Positions 7,954-16,894 of a stretch of DNA of 64,000 nt are shown piece by piece (position 1 is the stretch's first letter; every line of letters begins with the position of its first letter). The translations under genes were made by a program, and so were the position numbers. The notes beneath the pieces were generated by a model that saw only the letters and a list, made by a program, of their open reading frames with translations, was not told where the DNA came from and ran no database searches. The DNA comes from Ferrovibrio sp965278975 (lineage in GTDB: Bacteria > Pseudomonadota > Alphaproteobacteria > Ferrovibrionales > Ferrovibrionaceae), in assembly GCF_965278975.1 (NCBI RefSeq), contig NZ_OZ257126.1, positions 2,356,001 through 2,420,000 of the forward strand. The letters are read 5' to 3'.

Positions 7954-8787
7954 TCAACGCATCGGCTTGCTGCCGGCCAATTGCACCCGCCGCATGCGGC
8001 GCAGTTCGTTGTAATCATCAAGTGCGTGATGCTGGGTGCAGCGGTTGTCCCAGATCGCCAGCGAACCGGAATGCCAGCGGAAGCGGACTTGGAATTCCGG
8101 CCGCTGGCAGTGTTCGTAGAGCATCTGCAGGATGTGCCGGCTTTCGATATCGCTCATGCCGACGATGCGCTGGGTGTAGTTGGCATTGACGAACAGCGCC
8201 TTGCGGCCGGTTACCGGGTGGCGGTGCACAACCGGATGCTCAGCTGGCATGGCGACATCCGTGCCGTCCATTTTCAGAATTTCTTTGCCGGCATACCGGC
8301 GCTGGACATTGGAGTTGTCATGCAGCGCGGAGAGGCCGTCGAGGAAATTGCGGGTTGGCTCGGACAGTGCCTCATAAGCGGCGTACATGCTCGCCCAGAT
8401 GGTATCGCCGCCGACGCGCGGTGCCACTTCGCAGAACAGCAGCGAACCCAGCGGCGGTTCCTCGAAATCGGTGTTGTCGGCATGCCAGATCGAGCCGACC
8501 GCGACCTTGCTGCCGTCATTCTCCAGCAGCGACATCGAATCGTATTTGTCACCATAATGCTTCAGCTTCTTGGAATAGAGCGGTTTGCCGAAGCGTTCAG
8601 CCAGCGCCATCTGCTGATCGGGATTGATGGTCTGGTCGCGGAAGAAGATCACTTGGTGCGCCATCAGCGCATCATGGATGCGGCCGAAGGCGGCGTCATC
8701 CACCCCTGCGGCAAGGTCGATGCCGGTGATTTCGGCGCCGATGGCGGGGGCCAATTGCTCCACCCGGATACTGTTGCTGATGCTCAT
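7954..8787 (-). CDS. TauD/TfdA-family Fe(II)/2-oxoglutarate dioxygenase
   Basis: 277-residue cytoplasmic oxygenase. The facial triad is visible as H102-x-D104 (WHADNTDF) and a distal histidine near 253 (NRCTQHHALDDY), followed by arginines that bind 2-oxoglutarate. The family includes taurine dioxygenase, alkylsulfatase and 2,4-D dioxygenase, which hydroxylate beside a sulfonate, sulfate or ether. A perfect AGGAGG ribosome site lies ahead of the ATG. It sits between Dpp-type permeases and a sulfate-exporter-like gene on the same strand. An organosulfonate substrate is therefore a good guess, but an ether or amine is possible. Confidence 0.9.
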   Translation of the reverse strand: MSISNSIRVEQLAPAIGAEITGIDLAAGVDDAAFGRIHDALMAHQVIFFRDQTINPDQQMALAERFGKPLYSKKLKHYGDKYDSMSLLENDGSKVAVGSIWHADNTDFEEPPLGSLLFCEVAPRVGGDTIWASMYAAYEALSEPTRNFLDGLSALHDNSNVQRRYAGKEILKMDGTDVAMPAEHPVVHRHPVTGRKALFVNANYTQRIVGMSDIESRHILQMLYEHCQRPEFQVRFRWHSGSLAIWDNRCTQHHALDDYNELRRMRRVQLAGSKPMR

Positions 8788-8820
8788 GCAGGTCCTCCTG
8801 TGTTTTTTTATTGGGGGCGG

Positions 8821-9687
8821 TTACTGCCGTTCGAGGAACTTCGGATCCAGACGATCACGCAGCACATCGCCAAGCAGGTTGGCGGAAAGCACCGTCAGCA
8901 TTAGCGCCAGGCCGGGGAAGGTGACCGACCACCAGGCCAGTTCCACATAGGAGCGTCCCTCGGCAATCATGATGCCCCAGGTGGGGGTTGGCGGCGGCAC
9001 GCCGACGCCAAGGAAGGAGAGAGTGGATTCGAGCAGAATCGCCGCCGCCACTTCCAGCGTGGCCAGCACGATGATGGTGTTCACCAGATTGGGCAGGATA
9101 TGGCGCCACAGGATTCGCAACGGCCCGCAACCGATGGCGCGCGCCGCCTGCACATAGTCACGCTCGCGAATTGAGAGCGCTTCACCACGCACCATGCGGG
9201 CGAATTGCGCCCAATAGAGCATGGCAATGATCAGCACCACATTGATCAGGCTGGGGCCGACCGTGGCGGCTACGGCCAGGGCGATCAGCACGCCCGGCAG
9301 CGCCAGGCAGAGATCGGCTATGCGCATGATGGTTTCGCCGATGGCGGGGCGTGCCATGGCAGCGGTGATGCCGAGCAGCACACCGAATACCATTGCCACT
9401 GCCACTGAACTGAGGCCGACGATCAGCGAGACGCGACCGCCATAGAGCATGCGGCTGAAGATGTCTCGGCCGAGGGCATCGGTGCCCATGATATGCTGCC
9501 AGGAGGGCGGGCTGAGCAGATTGGCGAGGTTCTGCTTCTGCGGATCATAGGGCGCGATCACATCGGCAAAAACGGCCGAGAACAACACCAGCAGCAGGAA
9601 GATGGCCGAGCCGGAGCGCAGCAACGGCAGCAACCGGGCGAAGCGGGTGAGCAGGCCGTGCGAACGGCGGCTGGCGATACCGGACAT
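8821..9687 (-). CDS. ABC transporter permease, DppC/OppC type
   Basis: 288-residue inner-membrane permease with the leading OppC N-segment, an extracytoplasmic loop and five further hydrophobic segments. The EAA-like motif is YVQAARAIGCGPLRILWRHILPN. It lies 5 bases downstream of its DppB-type partner on the minus strand and forms a heterodimeric channel with it. The matching ATPases are on the opposite strand at 12.3-14.4 kb. Family-5 systems carry peptides but also nickel, glutathione, opines and other small amides; nothing here fixes the ligand. Confidence 0.92.
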   Translation of the reverse strand: MSGIASRRSHGLLTRFARLLPLLRSGSAIFLLLVLFSAVFADVIAPYDPQKQNLANLLSPPSWQHIMGTDALGRDIFSRMLYGGRVSLIVGLSSVAVAMVFGVLLGITAAMARPAIGETIMRIADLCLALPGVLIALAVAATVGPSLINVVLIIAMLYWAQFARMVRGEALSIRERDYVQAARAIGCGPLRILWRHILPNLVNTIIVLATLEVAAAILLESTLSFLGVGVPPPTPTWGIMIAEGRSYVELAWWSVTFPGLALMLTVLSANLLGDVLRDRLDPKFLERQ

Positions 9688-9692
9688 GACGC

Positions 9693-10619
9693 CTACTTCT
9701 TCTTGTAGCTGATTCTGGGGTCGAGAGCGAGATAGGCGATATCGACCAGCAGATTGACAGCGAGGAACACCACGCCCATGAACATCACCGAAGCTTGCAC
9801 CAGCGGGAAATCGCGGCCATAGACGGCGTCGATCGCCACCTTGCCGATGCCGGGCCAGGCGAACACGGTTTCAGTAACCACGGCGCCGCGCAGGATCGTT
9901 GCCGCCTGCAAGGCGGTGATGGTCAGGATCGGGATGGCGCCATTCTTCAGGGCGTGTACCAGGATGATGCGCCATTCCGGCACGCCCTTGCTGCGGGCGG
10001 TGCGCACATAATCGGCTTCCAGGGCATCCAGCATCGCGGAACGTGTGATGCGCATGATCGAGGCGGCAACGAAGAAACCCAGCGTCACGGTCGGCAGTAT
10101 CATATGGGTGCCGATGCCATAGCCCGATGTGGGAAGCAGGCGGAGATGCAGCGAAAACACCAGGATCAGCAGGATGCCGAACCAGAAGGTGGGCATGCTC
10201 TGGCCGATCAGGGCGATAATCTTGCCGACATTATCGAACCAGGTATCGCGCTTCACTGCCGAGAGGATGCCGACCGGAATCGCCAGCAACAGGCCGAACA
10301 CCATTGCTGCCAGTGACAGGATCAGCGTGGCCGGGAAACGCTCCACGATCATTTCGGCCGCCGGACGGTTCCACTTGATCGAATCGCCGAAATCGCCCTG
10401 CACGGCATTGGAAACGAATATCCAGTATTGCACCGGCAGTGGTTTGTCCAAGCCCATCGAAGCGCGGAGATTGGCCAGGTCCGCTTCCGTTGCTTCCATT
10501 GGTGCCATCAGGCTGGCTGGATCACCGGTAAGGCGAGCCAAGCCAAACACGATCACGCTCAGCATCAGCAAGGTGACAACTGCCTGAAGCACTCTTTCTA
10601 GGACGAAAGACAACGACAC
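9693..10619 (-). CDS. ABC transporter permease, DppB/OppB type
   Basis: 308-residue inner-membrane permease. It opens with the typical DppB first helix, has a long periplasmic loop (LMAPMEATEADLANLRASMG) and an EAA-like loop reading YVRTARSKGVPEWRIILVHALKN. The ribosome site GAGGAGA lies just upstream of the ATG. It follows the binding-protein gene by 26 bases and is the second gene of the minus-strand unit: binding protein, DppB, DppC, TauD-type dioxygenase, exporter. Confidence 0.92.
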   Translation of the reverse strand: MSLSFVLERVLQAVVTLLMLSVIVFGLARLTGDPASLMAPMEATEADLANLRASMGLDKPLPVQYWIFVSNAVQGDFGDSIKWNRPAAEMIVERFPATLILSLAAMVFGLLLAIPVGILSAVKRDTWFDNVGKIIALIGQSMPTFWFGILLILVFSLHLRLLPTSGYGIGTHMILPTVTLGFFVAASIMRITRSAMLDALEADYVRTARSKGVPEWRIILVHALKNGAIPILTITALQAATILRGAVVTETVFAWPGIGKVAIDAVYGRDFPLVQASVMFMGVVFLAVNLLVDIAYLALDPRISYKKK

Positions 10620-10645
10620 TGGACCATCTCCTCAGGCAACTGGGA

Positions 10646-12211
10646 TTATTGCACCAGCTCGATACGCTTCATGTCCATGTGATAGCCACTGCCCATTGGC
10701 GGTACCCAGGATTTGATCCGCTTGGTGTTGGCGGCAAATGGCGTATGACACCACAGCAGCGGCACATGCTCGAAATTCTCGAATTCCTGCTTCACGAAGC
10801 TCTGCAGCAGGGCGATGCGCTGCTTCGGATCGGAGGTTTTGAGCTGCGCCTTGAACAATTCGTCATATTCCGGCCGCTTGATGCTTTGCGCTGTCCAGCC
10901 AGACCATGAAACGAAATAGGAATTGATTACCTCGCCGCCATCATCGGGCAGCGAGATCGGCGTATAGAAGATCCCGGTGGGCTTCTTGCTGCGCATCAGC
11001 GCAATCCAGGCAGCATTATCGAGGTTTTTGCGCTCGATGCTGAAGCCAACGGATTCCAGATTGCCGGCAATCGCTTCCAGCACCTGAGGCGCATTTGGCA
11101 CTGCAACAAAGGATTCGGTCTGCACGGTGAACGTCACCTTGTGACCCGGTTTGATGCCCGCTTCGCGCAGCAACGAACGGGCTTTTTCAGGATCATAGGA
11201 GATCTGCGGCAGGCCATCATAATAGCCATAGGTGCCAGGCGAGATGATGCTGGTAGCGGGTTCGCAGACACCAGCCTGGATTTTTTCCGCGATTTCCTTG
11301 CGGTTGATGGCATGTGCTACCGCCAGGCGGACATTGCGATTTTCCGCTTCGGGAAACACATCTTTATTGAACTGGATGCCCGCAGTGCCACTGAAACGCG
11401 CGAGATACACCTTTACCGTCGGGTTGCCGCGAATGCGCTCCAGCAGAGGGCCGGTAAGTCCGGTGACGATATCGGCTTCACCGCGCTCCAGCATGGCGTA
11501 GCGGGTGAAGGGCTCGCGCACCAGGCGCTGAGTCACGGTCTTCACCTTGGATGCGCCACCCCAGTAGCTGGTATTGGCCTCAAATTTGGTGAATTCGCCA
11601 GCCTGAATGGCACTGAGGAAGAACGGCCCGGTGCCGATCGGCTTATCCTGGAAGCCTTTGTCGCCGACCTTCTCATAATAGGCTTTGGGCGCAATCGGGG
11701 TCAGCGCGTAGCGTGCCGTGGTGAAGAAGGCGGGCCAGGGCTGCTTCAATACGAAGCGTGCGGTATGGCTATCCACCACTTCGATCCGCTCCACCGATTC
11801 GGTGAAGCCGCGGCCATAGGCATGGGTGCTGCCTGGCGCCATGACGCGGTCGAAGGTGAACTTCACATCATCGGCGGTGAATGCGTCGCCATTGTGGAAT
11901 TTCACGCCTTTGCGCAGGTGGAAATCGATCTGCAGGCCGTCGGCGCTGATGGTCCAGCTTTCTGCGAGTGCCGGGACCTTGCCTTCGGGACCCTGGTTCA
12001 CCAGGCCATCGAAGAGATAGTCGTAGACCATATGGGGTGTGGCCCCGACCATCGCCGTGGGGTCGAATTGCTGGTTCAGCTGCGGCATGGCGATCACCAC
12101 ATCGCCCTTGGGCTGCGCCAGGGCGGCATTGCCGCCGGCTGCCAGAGCCAGACCCAAGCCGGCCAGCAAAGCAACTGAGGACGCCCTCAGGTAAAATGCA
12201 CCATTGGACAT
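10646..12211 (-). CDS. ABC transporter substrate-binding protein, family 5 (DppA/OppA type), paralogue 1
   Basis: 521-residue periplasmic binding protein. The ATG at 12211 follows GAGGGAAC; the frame stays open to 12493 but that extension crosses the divergent promoter region. A Sec signal peptide ends near AALAQ. Family motifs include LAESWTIS, LRKGVKFHNG and FTADDVKF. It is closely similar along its whole length to the product at 14560-16119 (shared blocks such as FTRYAMLERGEADI and NAPQVLEAIAGNLE), so the two are recent paralogues serving one permease/ATPase set. First gene of a five-gene minus-strand unit that shares its upstream region with the ATPase genes. Confidence 0.92.
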   Translation of the reverse strand: MSNGAFYLRASSVALLAGLGLALAAGGNAALAQPKGDVVIAMPQLNQQFDPTAMVGATPHMVYDYLFDGLVNQGPEGKVPALAESWTISADGLQIDFHLRKGVKFHNGDAFTADDVKFTFDRVMAPGSTHAYGRGFTESVERIEVVDSHTARFVLKQPWPAFFTTARYALTPIAPKAYYEKVGDKGFQDKPIGTGPFFLSAIQAGEFTKFEANTSYWGGASKVKTVTQRLVREPFTRYAMLERGEADIVTGLTGPLLERIRGNPTVKVYLARFSGTAGIQFNKDVFPEAENRNVRLAVAHAINRKEIAEKIQAGVCEPATSIISPGTYGYYDGLPQISYDPEKARSLLREAGIKPGHKVTFTVQTESFVAVPNAPQVLEAIAGNLESVGFSIERKNLDNAAWIALMRSKKPTGIFYTPISLPDDGGEVINSYFVSWSGWTAQSIKRPEYDELFKAQLKTSDPKQRIALLQSFVKQEFENFEHVPLLWCHTPFAANTKRIKSWVPPMGSGYHMDMKRIELVQ

Positions 12212-12263
12212 TGTTCCCTCCTTCTCCCTATACCCGTTTATCTGTTTGCCTCGGGTCTTGCCT

Positions 12264-12291
12264 ATGTGTATCAATATTAGTAGGTACAATA
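12264..12291. promoter_or_regulatory. Putative operator between divergent transport units
   Basis: In the 135-base gap between divergent genes, GTGTATCA and AGGTACAA flank an 8-base spacer (12274-12281). This is the same geometry as the perfect repeat at 32313-32340, with 8 of 10 left-arm bases shared. Being the only space between the binding-protein/permease unit and the ATPase unit, it is well placed to control both. Confidence 0.45.
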
Positions 12292-12346
12292 AAACGCAAT
12301 AGATATAATCCGGGTGAGAAATTGTATCCGTGGGAGGAAACAAAAC

Positions 12347-13402
12347 TTGGGCATGGTGTCGGTCGAGGCTGAATCCAGTATGCCGGGCCGAGCCGGCGAA
12401 ACCGTTTTGCGTGTCGAGGGCCTGCGGACCGAGTTCCTCACCCGTCGAGGTGCGGTTACGGCTGTGCGCGACCTGGATCTGGAATTGCGTCACGCCGAGA
12501 CCTTGGGCCTCGTTGGCGAATCAGGCTGTGGCAAGAGTGTTACTGCGCTTTCGATTCTGCGCCTGATTCCGCCGCGCATGGGCCGTATTGCCGGTGGCCG
12601 CGTACTCTATGAAGGGCGCAACCTTGCCGATCTTGCCGAGGGTGAGATGCGGCGGGTGCGTGGCGGCGACATCGCGATGATCTTCCAGGAACCGATGACC
12701 GCACTGAATCCAGTGCTCACCATCGGCCAGCAGATCGTCGAAACCATCCTGATGCATGAAGCCGTTTCGCCGCGCGAGGCGCGCGATCGTGCCATCGAAA
12801 TGCTGCGCCTGGTGCAGATTTCCGAGGCTGAACGGCGTATTGATGCCTATCCGCACATGTTCTCTGGCGGCATGCGGCAGCGCGCCATGATTGCCATGGC
12901 GCTGGCCTGTAACCCCAAGGTCTTGATCGCTGATGAGCCGACCACGGCTTTGGATGTGACAATTCAGGCGCAGATTCTGGAGTTGATGCAGCGGCTGCAG
13001 CAGATGCTGGGTACCGCTATCATCATGATTACCCATGATCTCGGCGTGATTGCCGAAGTGGCGCACCGTGTGGCGGTGATGTATGCCGGGCGCAAGGTCG
13101 AAGAAGCCAGTGTCCTGTCGCTGTTCGATACGCCGCTGCATCCCTATACGCGCGGCCTGCTGAAGGCGATTCCCGATCTTGATGTTTCTGGCACCGAAGC
13201 CGGCAAGCGGCCGCGGCTGAATGCCATCGAGGGCACGGTGCCGGCGCTGCATCAATTGCCCAACGGCTGTGCCTTTGCGCCACGTTGCGCTGCTGCAACG
13301 GCGAAATGCCATGAGGCCGATCCGCCATTGGCTCAGAAGAAACAGGGCCATTGGGTGGCCTGCTGGAATGTACCGGAAATGGCCGCAGGGCAGGTGTCAT
13401 GA
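12347..13402 (+). CDS. ABC transporter ATP-binding protein, DppD/OppD type
   Basis: About 351-residue ATPase of the family-5 importer. Walker A is GESGCGKS, signature FSGGMRQRAMIA, Walker B VLIADEPTTALD. The C-terminal oligopeptide domain holds a four-cysteine cluster (CAFAPRC, then CHEADP and ACW), as in DppD proteins that bind an FeS cluster. A TTG at 12347 is taken because GGAGG lies at ideal distance (9 bases); an ATG two codons on (12353) is the alternative but sits 15 bases from it. Its stop overlaps the next ATG as ATGA. Confidence 0.92.
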   Translation: MGMVSVEAESSMPGRAGETVLRVEGLRTEFLTRRGAVTAVRDLDLELRHAETLGLVGESGCGKSVTALSILRLIPPRMGRIAGGRVLYEGRNLADLAEGEMRRVRGGDIAMIFQEPMTALNPVLTIGQQIVETILMHEAVSPREARDRAIEMLRLVQISEAERRIDAYPHMFSGGMRQRAMIAMALACNPKVLIADEPTTALDVTIQAQILELMQRLQQMLGTAIIMITHDLGVIAEVAHRVAVMYAGRKVEEASVLSLFDTPLHPYTRGLLKAIPDLDVSGTEAGKRPRLNAIEGTVPALHQLPNGCAFAPRCAAATAKCHEADPPLAQKKQGHWVACWNVPEMAAGQVS

Positions 13403-14418
13403 GTAAGGGTGGCGGGCAAGCGATGGTGACGGCGGCGACAGCGACCGGCAGCGGAGAACCGCTGCTGGTGGTGGAGAATCTGAAGAAGCATTTTCCCATC
13501 GATGGCGGGATGTTTGACCGCAATCCCAAGGTGGTACAGGCGGTGGATGGCGTCAGTTTTGCCATTGGCCATGGTGAAACCCTGAGTCTGGTGGGCGAGA
13601 GCGGCAGTGGCAAATCCACCATTGGCCGCTGCATTCTGCGCCTGATCGAACCAACCGAGGGCGCGATCCGCTATGAGGGCGTCGATCTGGTGCCGCTCTC
13701 CCATGGCGAGATGCAACCATACCGCCGCAAGATGCAGATCATCTTCCAGGACCCGTTTTCGTCATTAAATCCGCGCATGACGGCGGGGGAGATCGTTGGC
13801 GAGCCGCTGGAAGTGCATGGCACGGCCAGCGAGGCCGAGATCGAGGAGCGGGTGGCGGCATTGTTTGCCCGCGTCGGCCTGCGTCCTGATCAAATGACCA
13901 AATATCCGCATGAATTCTCCGGCGGCCAGCGCCAGCGCATCGGTATTGCGCGCTCCCTGGCGCTCGGGCCGCAGCTCATTGTTGGCGACGAACCGGTTTC
14001 GGCGCTCGATGTTTCTGTGCAGGCACAGGTGATCAATTTGCTCACCGACCTGCAGCAGGAATTCGGGCTCTCCTACCTGTTCATTGCCCATGATTTGTCC
14101 GTGGTGCGCCATATCAGCCATCGGGTGGCGGTGATGTATCTGGGCCGCATCGTAGAGATCGCCGATTGCGATGCGCTGTTCGAGAATCCGCAGCATCCTT
14201 ACACCGAAGCCCTGCTTTCGGCGGTGCCGCGGCCGGATCCGCGCAAGGCGCGCAAGGCACGAATCATTCTGCCGGGCGATATCCCGAGCCCGGTTTCGCC
14301 GCCCAGTGGCTGCCGTTTCCATACCCGCTGTTCGTTGGCCACTGACCGCTGCCGCAGCGAATCACCGGCCTTCCGTGAAGTGGCCCCGCGTCACTGGGCT
14401 GCCTGCCACCTGAGGTGA
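13399..14418 (+). CDS. ABC transporter ATP-binding protein, DppF/OppF type
   Basis: 339-residue partner ATPase. Walker A is GESGSGKST, signature FSGGQRQRIGIA, Walker B LIVGDEPVSALD, with the C-terminal oligopeptide domain and its cysteines (CRFHTRC, DRCRSE, ACH). The ATG overlaps the upstream stop by four bases, showing coupled translation; an in-frame extension further up was rejected. Together with the previous gene it energises the permeases on the other strand. An 8-bp inverted repeat (14413-14420 with 14434-14441) at the stop codon could slow transcription before the second binding-protein gene. Confidence 0.92.
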   Translation: MSKGGGQAMVTAATATGSGEPLLVVENLKKHFPIDGGMFDRNPKVVQAVDGVSFAIGHGETLSLVGESGSGKSTIGRCILRLIEPTEGAIRYEGVDLVPLSHGEMQPYRRKMQIIFQDPFSSLNPRMTAGEIVGEPLEVHGTASEAEIEERVAALFARVGLRPDQMTKYPHEFSGGQRQRIGIARSLALGPQLIVGDEPVSALDVSVQAQVINLLTDLQQEFGLSYLFIAHDLSVVRHISHRVAVMYLGRIVEIADCDALFENPQHPYTEALLSAVPRPDPRKARKARIILPGDIPSPVSPPSGCRFHTRCSLATDRCRSESPAFREVAPRHWAACHLR

Positions 14419-14451
14419 GCGAGACAAAGATTTGCTCACCTGTCAGCCTAA

Positions 14452-14493
14452 AATTGCTCACTTGCTATAACAACAATATAGCAATATTGAGCA
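14452..14493. promoter_or_regulatory. Nested inverted repeats upstream of the second family-5 binding protein
   Basis: TTGCTATA (14462-14469) and TATAGCAA (14477-14484) are a perfect 8-bp inverted repeat with a 7-base spacer. Outside them, TGCTCA and TGAGCA form a second pair. The same stretch contains ATTGC-N15-ACAAT (14453-14477), a one-base-shorter version of the operator family seen elsewhere. It lies in the 141-base gap before the gene at 14560 and is probably its control region. Confidence 0.4.
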
Positions 14494-14559
14494 TTTTAGA
14501 TTGACACGATTGGCTGGGCATATCACGCTTCGCTGGAACCAGTTGGGAGGAAATAAAAA

Positions 14560-16119
14560 ATGCAGAGTACAACACAGCGGCTCCGCCGTGGTCTGTGGCT
14601 TGGCGCGTTTGCCTTGGCCGCAGCTTGGCTGCCGTCGATGCCATCCGCGGCGCAGCCAAAGGGAGAGTTGGTGATTGCTCAGCCGATCCTGCGGCAGCAA
14701 TTCGATCCGATCCTGATGATCGCCACCACCGACTTCGCCACCTACGACATGATCTTTGACGGCCTGCTCAATCTTGGGCCGAACGGCAAGGTCGCGGGTC
14801 TGGCGGAAAGCTGGACAGTCACGCCTGATGGCAAGCAGATGGATTTCAAGCTGCGCAAGGGCGTGAAATTCCATAACGGCGAATCGCTGACCGCCGAGGA
14901 TGTGAAGTTCACGTATGAACGCATCATCCAACCCGGGAACACCCACTCATATCGCCAGGCTTTTGTCGAGCTGATCGATGGCATTGATGCCGTGGCGCCG
15001 GATCATGTGCGCTTCCGCCTCAAGGGCCCCTGGCCGGCCTTCTTCACCTCGGCGCGCTATCCGCTGGTCGGCATCGTGCCCAAGGCTTATTACGAAAAAG
15101 TCGGCCCCAAGGGCTTCCAGGATGCGCCGATCGGTACCGGCCCGTTCAAGTTCGCCGGCATGCAGGCGGCGGAATGGAATCGCTATGAGGCCAATCCGGG
15201 CTATTGGGATGGTTCGCCCAAGATCAAGACCGTCACTTTCCGCCTGGTGAAGGAAGCCTTCACCCGCTATGCCATGCTCGAGCGCGGCGAGGCTGATATC
15301 ATCGTCGGCCTCACCGGCCCGCTGCTGGATCGTATCCGCAGCAATCCGAAAGTGAAGATCGAATTTTCGAAATACAGCGGTACATCCGGCATGTATTTCA
15401 ACAAAGCCGATTTTCCTGAATCCGCCGACAAGCGGGTGCGCCAGGCTGTTGCCCATGCGATCAATCTGAACGAGATCGCGAAGAACATCCTGGGCGGGGT
15501 CTGCGAACCGGCCACCAGCCTGTTCACGCCAGCCACCTTCGGCTTCAAGGAAGGTCTGCCGGTGACTCCGTATGATCCGGAGAAGGCCAAGCGCCTGCTG
15601 CGGGAAGCCGGTGTGCAGCCGGGCTATAAGGCCACCTACACGCTGCACACTGAATCATTCGGTTCGTTGCCCAATGCACCGCAGGTTCTGGAAGCGATTG
15701 CCGGTAATCTGGAAGCGGTGGGCTTCAAGCTGGAACGCAGGCCGGTGGATACCAATGCCTGGATGGCCATGATGCGCGGCGGCAAGCAGCCGTCGATCTT
15801 CTATGGCCCGTCCTCGCTGCCGGATGATGGCGGTGAGACGATCAACGGCTGGTTCAATTCCTGGTCGGTCTGGTCGACCGGTAACGTCAAGGTTCCGGAA
15901 TACGACGAAATCTTCAAGAAGCAGCTCCAGCTATCGGATGCCAACGAACGCAAGGCGCTGCTGCAGAAGTTCGCCGAAATGGAAACGCAGAATCTTGAAG
16001 CCGTGCCACTATTCTGGTGCCATACCCCGTTCGCCGTCTCGGCGCGGGTGAAATCTTGGACGCCGGGCGTTTCCAGTGGCTACCACATGCATCTCTACAA
16101 GATGGAATTGGCCAACTGA
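14560..16119 (+). CDS. ABC transporter substrate-binding protein, family 5, paralogue 2
   Basis: 519-residue periplasmic binding protein with a signal peptide ending near PSAAQ and the usual family-5 blocks (LAESWTVT, LRKGVKFHNG, LTAEDVKF). It is a close paralogue of the product at 10646-12211. GGGAGG precedes the ATG by about 10 bases. It has its own control region and is followed by a strong hairpin, so it is a monocistronic unit. Two binding proteins flanking one pair of ATPases suggests that the importer accepts two related ligand groups or is tuned by two regulators. Confidence 0.92.
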   Translation: MQSTTQRLRRGLWLGAFALAAAWLPSMPSAAQPKGELVIAQPILRQQFDPILMIATTDFATYDMIFDGLLNLGPNGKVAGLAESWTVTPDGKQMDFKLRKGVKFHNGESLTAEDVKFTYERIIQPGNTHSYRQAFVELIDGIDAVAPDHVRFRLKGPWPAFFTSARYPLVGIVPKAYYEKVGPKGFQDAPIGTGPFKFAGMQAAEWNRYEANPGYWDGSPKIKTVTFRLVKEAFTRYAMLERGEADIIVGLTGPLLDRIRSNPKVKIEFSKYSGTSGMYFNKADFPESADKRVRQAVAHAINLNEIAKNILGGVCEPATSLFTPATFGFKEGLPVTPYDPEKAKRLLREAGVQPGYKATYTLHTESFGSLPNAPQVLEAIAGNLEAVGFKLERRPVDTNAWMAMMRGGKQPSIFYGPSSLPDDGGETINGWFNSWSVWSTGNVKVPEYDEIFKKQLQLSDANERKALLQKFAEMETQNLEAVPLFWCHTPFAVSARVKSWTPGVSSGYHMHLYKMELAN

Positions 16120-16129
16120 GCCATTCCCG

Positions 16130-16158
16130 TTGCGGGCCGGTCAAGCACCGGCCCGCAA
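16130..16158 (+). terminator. Hairpin terminator after the family-5 binding-protein gene
   Basis: TTGCGGGCCGGT and its exact complement ACCGGCCCGCAA form a 12-bp stem with a 5-base loop, starting 11 bases after the stop codon. No long T-run follows, so it may be Rho-assisted, but its stability and position fit a transcript end. Confidence 0.6.
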
Positions 16159-16259
16159 TCCCACCTTCCCGCCGATAAGGCGGTGGCTGGCGCAGCCAAT
16201 GCTGCATTGCGGCACAAATATCCCTAAATGTAATCATCAAAAAAGATACTTTATGCTGG

Positions 16260-16287
16260 ATATGACTCCATCATGATGGATACAATA
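16260..16287. promoter_or_regulatory. Weak operator-like element upstream of the TRAP transporter genes
   Basis: The right arm GGATACAATA matches the operator family well, while the left arm ATATGACTCC matches the model arm at only about 6 of 10 positions; the 8-base spacer is kept. It lies about 65 bases before the first TRAP gene in a 233-base gap that also holds the upstream terminator. TACAAT could equally be part of a promoter -10 box. Confidence 0.3.
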
Positions 16288-16352
16288 CTGTCATAACCGC
16301 CAGCCCGGCAGCCATGCCGGAAGCATTCATAACGGCGGGTGATGAGGGAACG

Positions 16353-16883
16353 ATGCAGGGCACACAACGTATTCTGGATTTCCTGGCCAATGCGCTGATG
16401 GCAATCGGCGCCGCCTGCATCCTGCTGATGATGCTGCAGGTGATGGCCGAGGTGGTGTTGCGCACGGTGTTCAAGCTGACCATTCCTGGCACCGAAGAGA
16501 CAGTCTCAGCCTATTACATGATCGGTTGCGCCTTCACGCCCCTGGCCTGGGTTCAGCGCCAGAAGGGGCATGTGATGATCGAGATCTTCACATTGTGGAT
16601 GAAGCCGCGGCAGGCGGCGGCAATGGATGGCGTGGTCTATCTGGTTTGCGCCGTAGCCGTTGGCATCTTCGCTTATGCCGGATTCACCAAGGCCTGGGCG
16701 ATGACGCTGGAGGACGAGATTCTGATCGGCAGCATCGATGTGGTGGTCTGGCCCAGCCGCTGGCTTGTGCCGGCAGGGCTGATCCTGATGCTCGCCTACA
16801 TGGTGCTACAGGCATTCGATGAGCTGCGTTTCGCCATTCTGGGTGGCGAGCGTTCGCTGGCGGCGACGCCGGTTGCGCATTAA
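16353..16883 (+). CDS. TRAP transporter small membrane subunit, DctQ type
   Basis: 176-residue protein with four hydrophobic segments, the standard small-subunit layout. The ATG at 16353 follows GAGGGAAC; an upstream in-frame ATG at 16314 has no ribosome site. Family residues are seen around GTEETVSAYYMI and the RQKGHVMIEIF stretch. It works with the large subunit and binding protein encoded next to it in sodium-driven uptake of organic acids. The order small, large, binding protein is unusual, as the binding protein often comes first. Confidence 0.88.
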   Translation: MQGTQRILDFLANALMAIGAACILLMMLQVMAEVVLRTVFKLTIPGTEETVSAYYMIGCAFTPLAWVQRQKGHVMIEIFTLWMKPRQAAAMDGVVYLVCAVAVGIFAYAGFTKAWAMTLEDEILIGSIDVVVWPSRWLVPAGLILMLAYMVLQAFDELRFAILGGERSLAATPVAH

Positions 16884-16894
16884 GGGAATCTGTC

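Noticed and set aside
7865..8021. Longer YeiH-type exporter starting at 8021
   Set aside because: The added 42 residues are a shadow of the dioxygenase gene and hydrophilic, unlike the family N-terminus, which begins at the ATG at 7895.
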